From positions 147,532-211,531 of the forward strand of contig PHEY01000006.1 in NCBI GenBank assembly GCA_002841335.1: 64,000 nt of DNA. The letters are read 5' to 3'. The position numbers and the translations under genes are program-made. The DNA is from Actinobacteria bacterium HGW-Actinobacteria-2 (GTDB lineage: Bacteria; Actinomycetota; Actinomycetes; Propionibacteriales; Propionibacteriaceae). The first letter of the stretch is position 1. The number at the start of each line of letters is the position of its first letter. The notes beneath the pieces were generated by a model. It saw only the letters and a program-made list of their open reading frames with translations, had not been told where the DNA came from and did no database searches. Below are positions 63,245 to 64,000 of the stretch, one piece after another.

Positions 63245-64000
63245 GGCGCTGCGGCTCGGCTCGGCGGTTGCCGGGCGGGGCTGGCCGCGTCCGCGCACGG
63301 CGGAGGTGGCGGTGCGCGACGGCGCACGGATCGACCACTTCCGGCGGCTGAGTGACCGTCCCGATCGGGCGTGGACGCATGTCGGGGTGATCAGTGAGGC
63401 CGCCATCGGACCGGCTGATCTGGCGCTCATCGACGGCGTGTTGCGCGCTCGGGTGCCGGAAGCAGACGGGGCGGTGATCTACGAGTTCTACGAGACCGGC
63501 TGGCAGCGCGCCGCCGAGCAGGTCTGGACCGCGCCGCTGCGTCCGTCCGTCCCGACGGCGGCTGAGTTGGGCGTGCCCGCCGACCTGCTCGGCTCGGTGG
63601 CGGCCTTCGACGCTGACTGGCCCCAGGCGGTGGCCGAGATCGGCGGAGCGGTCTACTCCTACCAGCGGCGCCCCGATCAGCGCTGGCAGCGTTCGGCCTG
63701 CCTGCGGGTGGGATCGGAACCGGTGCGCGAGGCGAGCAGTTCCTCGGTGAAAGTCGCCCAGATCACCGGCGAGCGGGATGCCACCCCGACGCCGTGGGGG
63801 GAGCGGACGCCGACGCTAAGCAGGTCCCGTTCGAGTGCGGGGATCCGCGGCACCGACCTCGGGGTGCGGGTCGAGCACTGTGGACGCAGCTTCCTGCTGT
63901 TCGGCGACACTCATTGGACCCGGCCGTGGCTGGTACTGCGGGACTCGATCGCCGAGGTGTTCAGCGACGGTGGTCTTCCGGAGGTGCGGTTTCACGGCTC
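63234..64000 (+). CDS. DUF4185-like protein, C-terminus cut by window edge
   Basis: About 255 residues visible. ATG 63234 lies inside the end of the GT87 gene (11-nt overlap). Residues 1-190 show no family I recognise. From about 200 the pattern RGTDLGVRVEHCGRSFLLFGDTHW matches the start of DUF4185, a beta-propeller-type domain (five-bladed, related to glycosidases). No signal peptide is present. It may act on or bind the glycan made by the two transferases. The rest is outside the window. Confidence 0.65.
   Translation, partial: MSAEALRLGSAVAGRGWPRPRTAEVAVRDGARIDHFRRLSDRPDRAWTHVGVISEAAIGPADLALIDGVLRARVPEADGAVIYEFYETGWQRAAEQVWTAPLRPSVPTAAELGVPADLLGSVAAFDADWPQAVAEIGGAVYSYQRRPDQRWQRSACLRVGSEPVREASSSSVKVAQITGERDATPTPWGERTPTLSRSRSSAGIRGTDLGVRVEHCGRSFLLFGDTHWTRPWLVLRDSIAEVFSDGGLPEVRFHG

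Overview
The window is about 64 kb of high-GC DNA from a free-living Gram-positive bacterium, almost certainly an actinomycete. I would guess Propionibacteriales or a relative, but no rRNA is present to settle this. The signs are a dnaK-grpE-dnaJ-hspR operon with HAIR operators, a class E sortase, tandem DtxR/IdeR-type iron boxes, polyprenol-type GT39 and GT87 glycosyltransferases, 13E12/DUF222 HNH proteins, LysG/LysE and a 5-alpha-reductase-like DUF1295 protein. I see no tRNA, rRNA, CRISPR array, insertion sequence or phage gene.

Layout. 1-8.1 kb: cell-envelope block with two GT39-type glycosyltransferases, an OmpR-type two-component pair, and sortase E, a small membrane protein and a YdcF protein. 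8.2-10.3 kb: acylphosphatase, a phosphoribosyltransferase, and an unusual ECF sigma factor fused to a zinc-binding anti-sigma-like domain, a membrane segment and a Pro/Thr-rich tail. 10.8-16.9 kb: a five-gene amine or beta-alanine catabolic operon closed by a clear hairpin. 17-20.5 kb: a protealysin-type M4 peptidase that appears fused to its own inhibitor domain, YbaK, a Pr6Pr membrane protein, a CBS protein and DUF1992.

20.5-34.8 kb: the most interesting region, two divergent operons around a GntR/UTRA regulator. The leftward operon encodes an aldolase/short-chain-dehydrogenase fusion, a cupin, an LsrF-type thiolase and a second class II aldolase. The rightward operon encodes MtnA, a sugar ABC importer, MtnK, an RbsD/FucU mutarotase, a divergent DhaK-DhaL pair and ribokinase. 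I read this as uptake and catabolism of 5-deoxyribose, 5-methylthioribose or a similar sugar. Chemically, oxidising C4 of 5-deoxyribulose 1-phosphate would give exactly the known substrate of LsrF, so the locus may encode an oxidative, thiolytic route to DHAP plus acetyl-CoA. This route is inferred, not shown.

34.8-46.5 kb: proline dehydrogenase and a HAD phosphatase, an arylsulfotransferase-like lipoprotein, an alpha/beta hydrolase, a P1B-type metal ATPase behind two iron boxes, a fatty-acyl-CoA ligase, DUF1295, and an aldo/keto reductase-tautomerase pair with a divergent AraC regulator. 46.7-51.5 kb: a DUF222/HNH protein with an 18-nt tandem repeat tail, then zwf, gnd and a 62-residue protein. 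51.5-55.8 kb: the HspR heat-shock operon. 55.9-64 kb: methyltransferase, OsmC, an AbiEi-like/nuclease-fold protein, LysG-LysE, a TMEM175-type channel, two tandem GT87 mannosyltransferase-like genes and the start of a DUF4185 gene.
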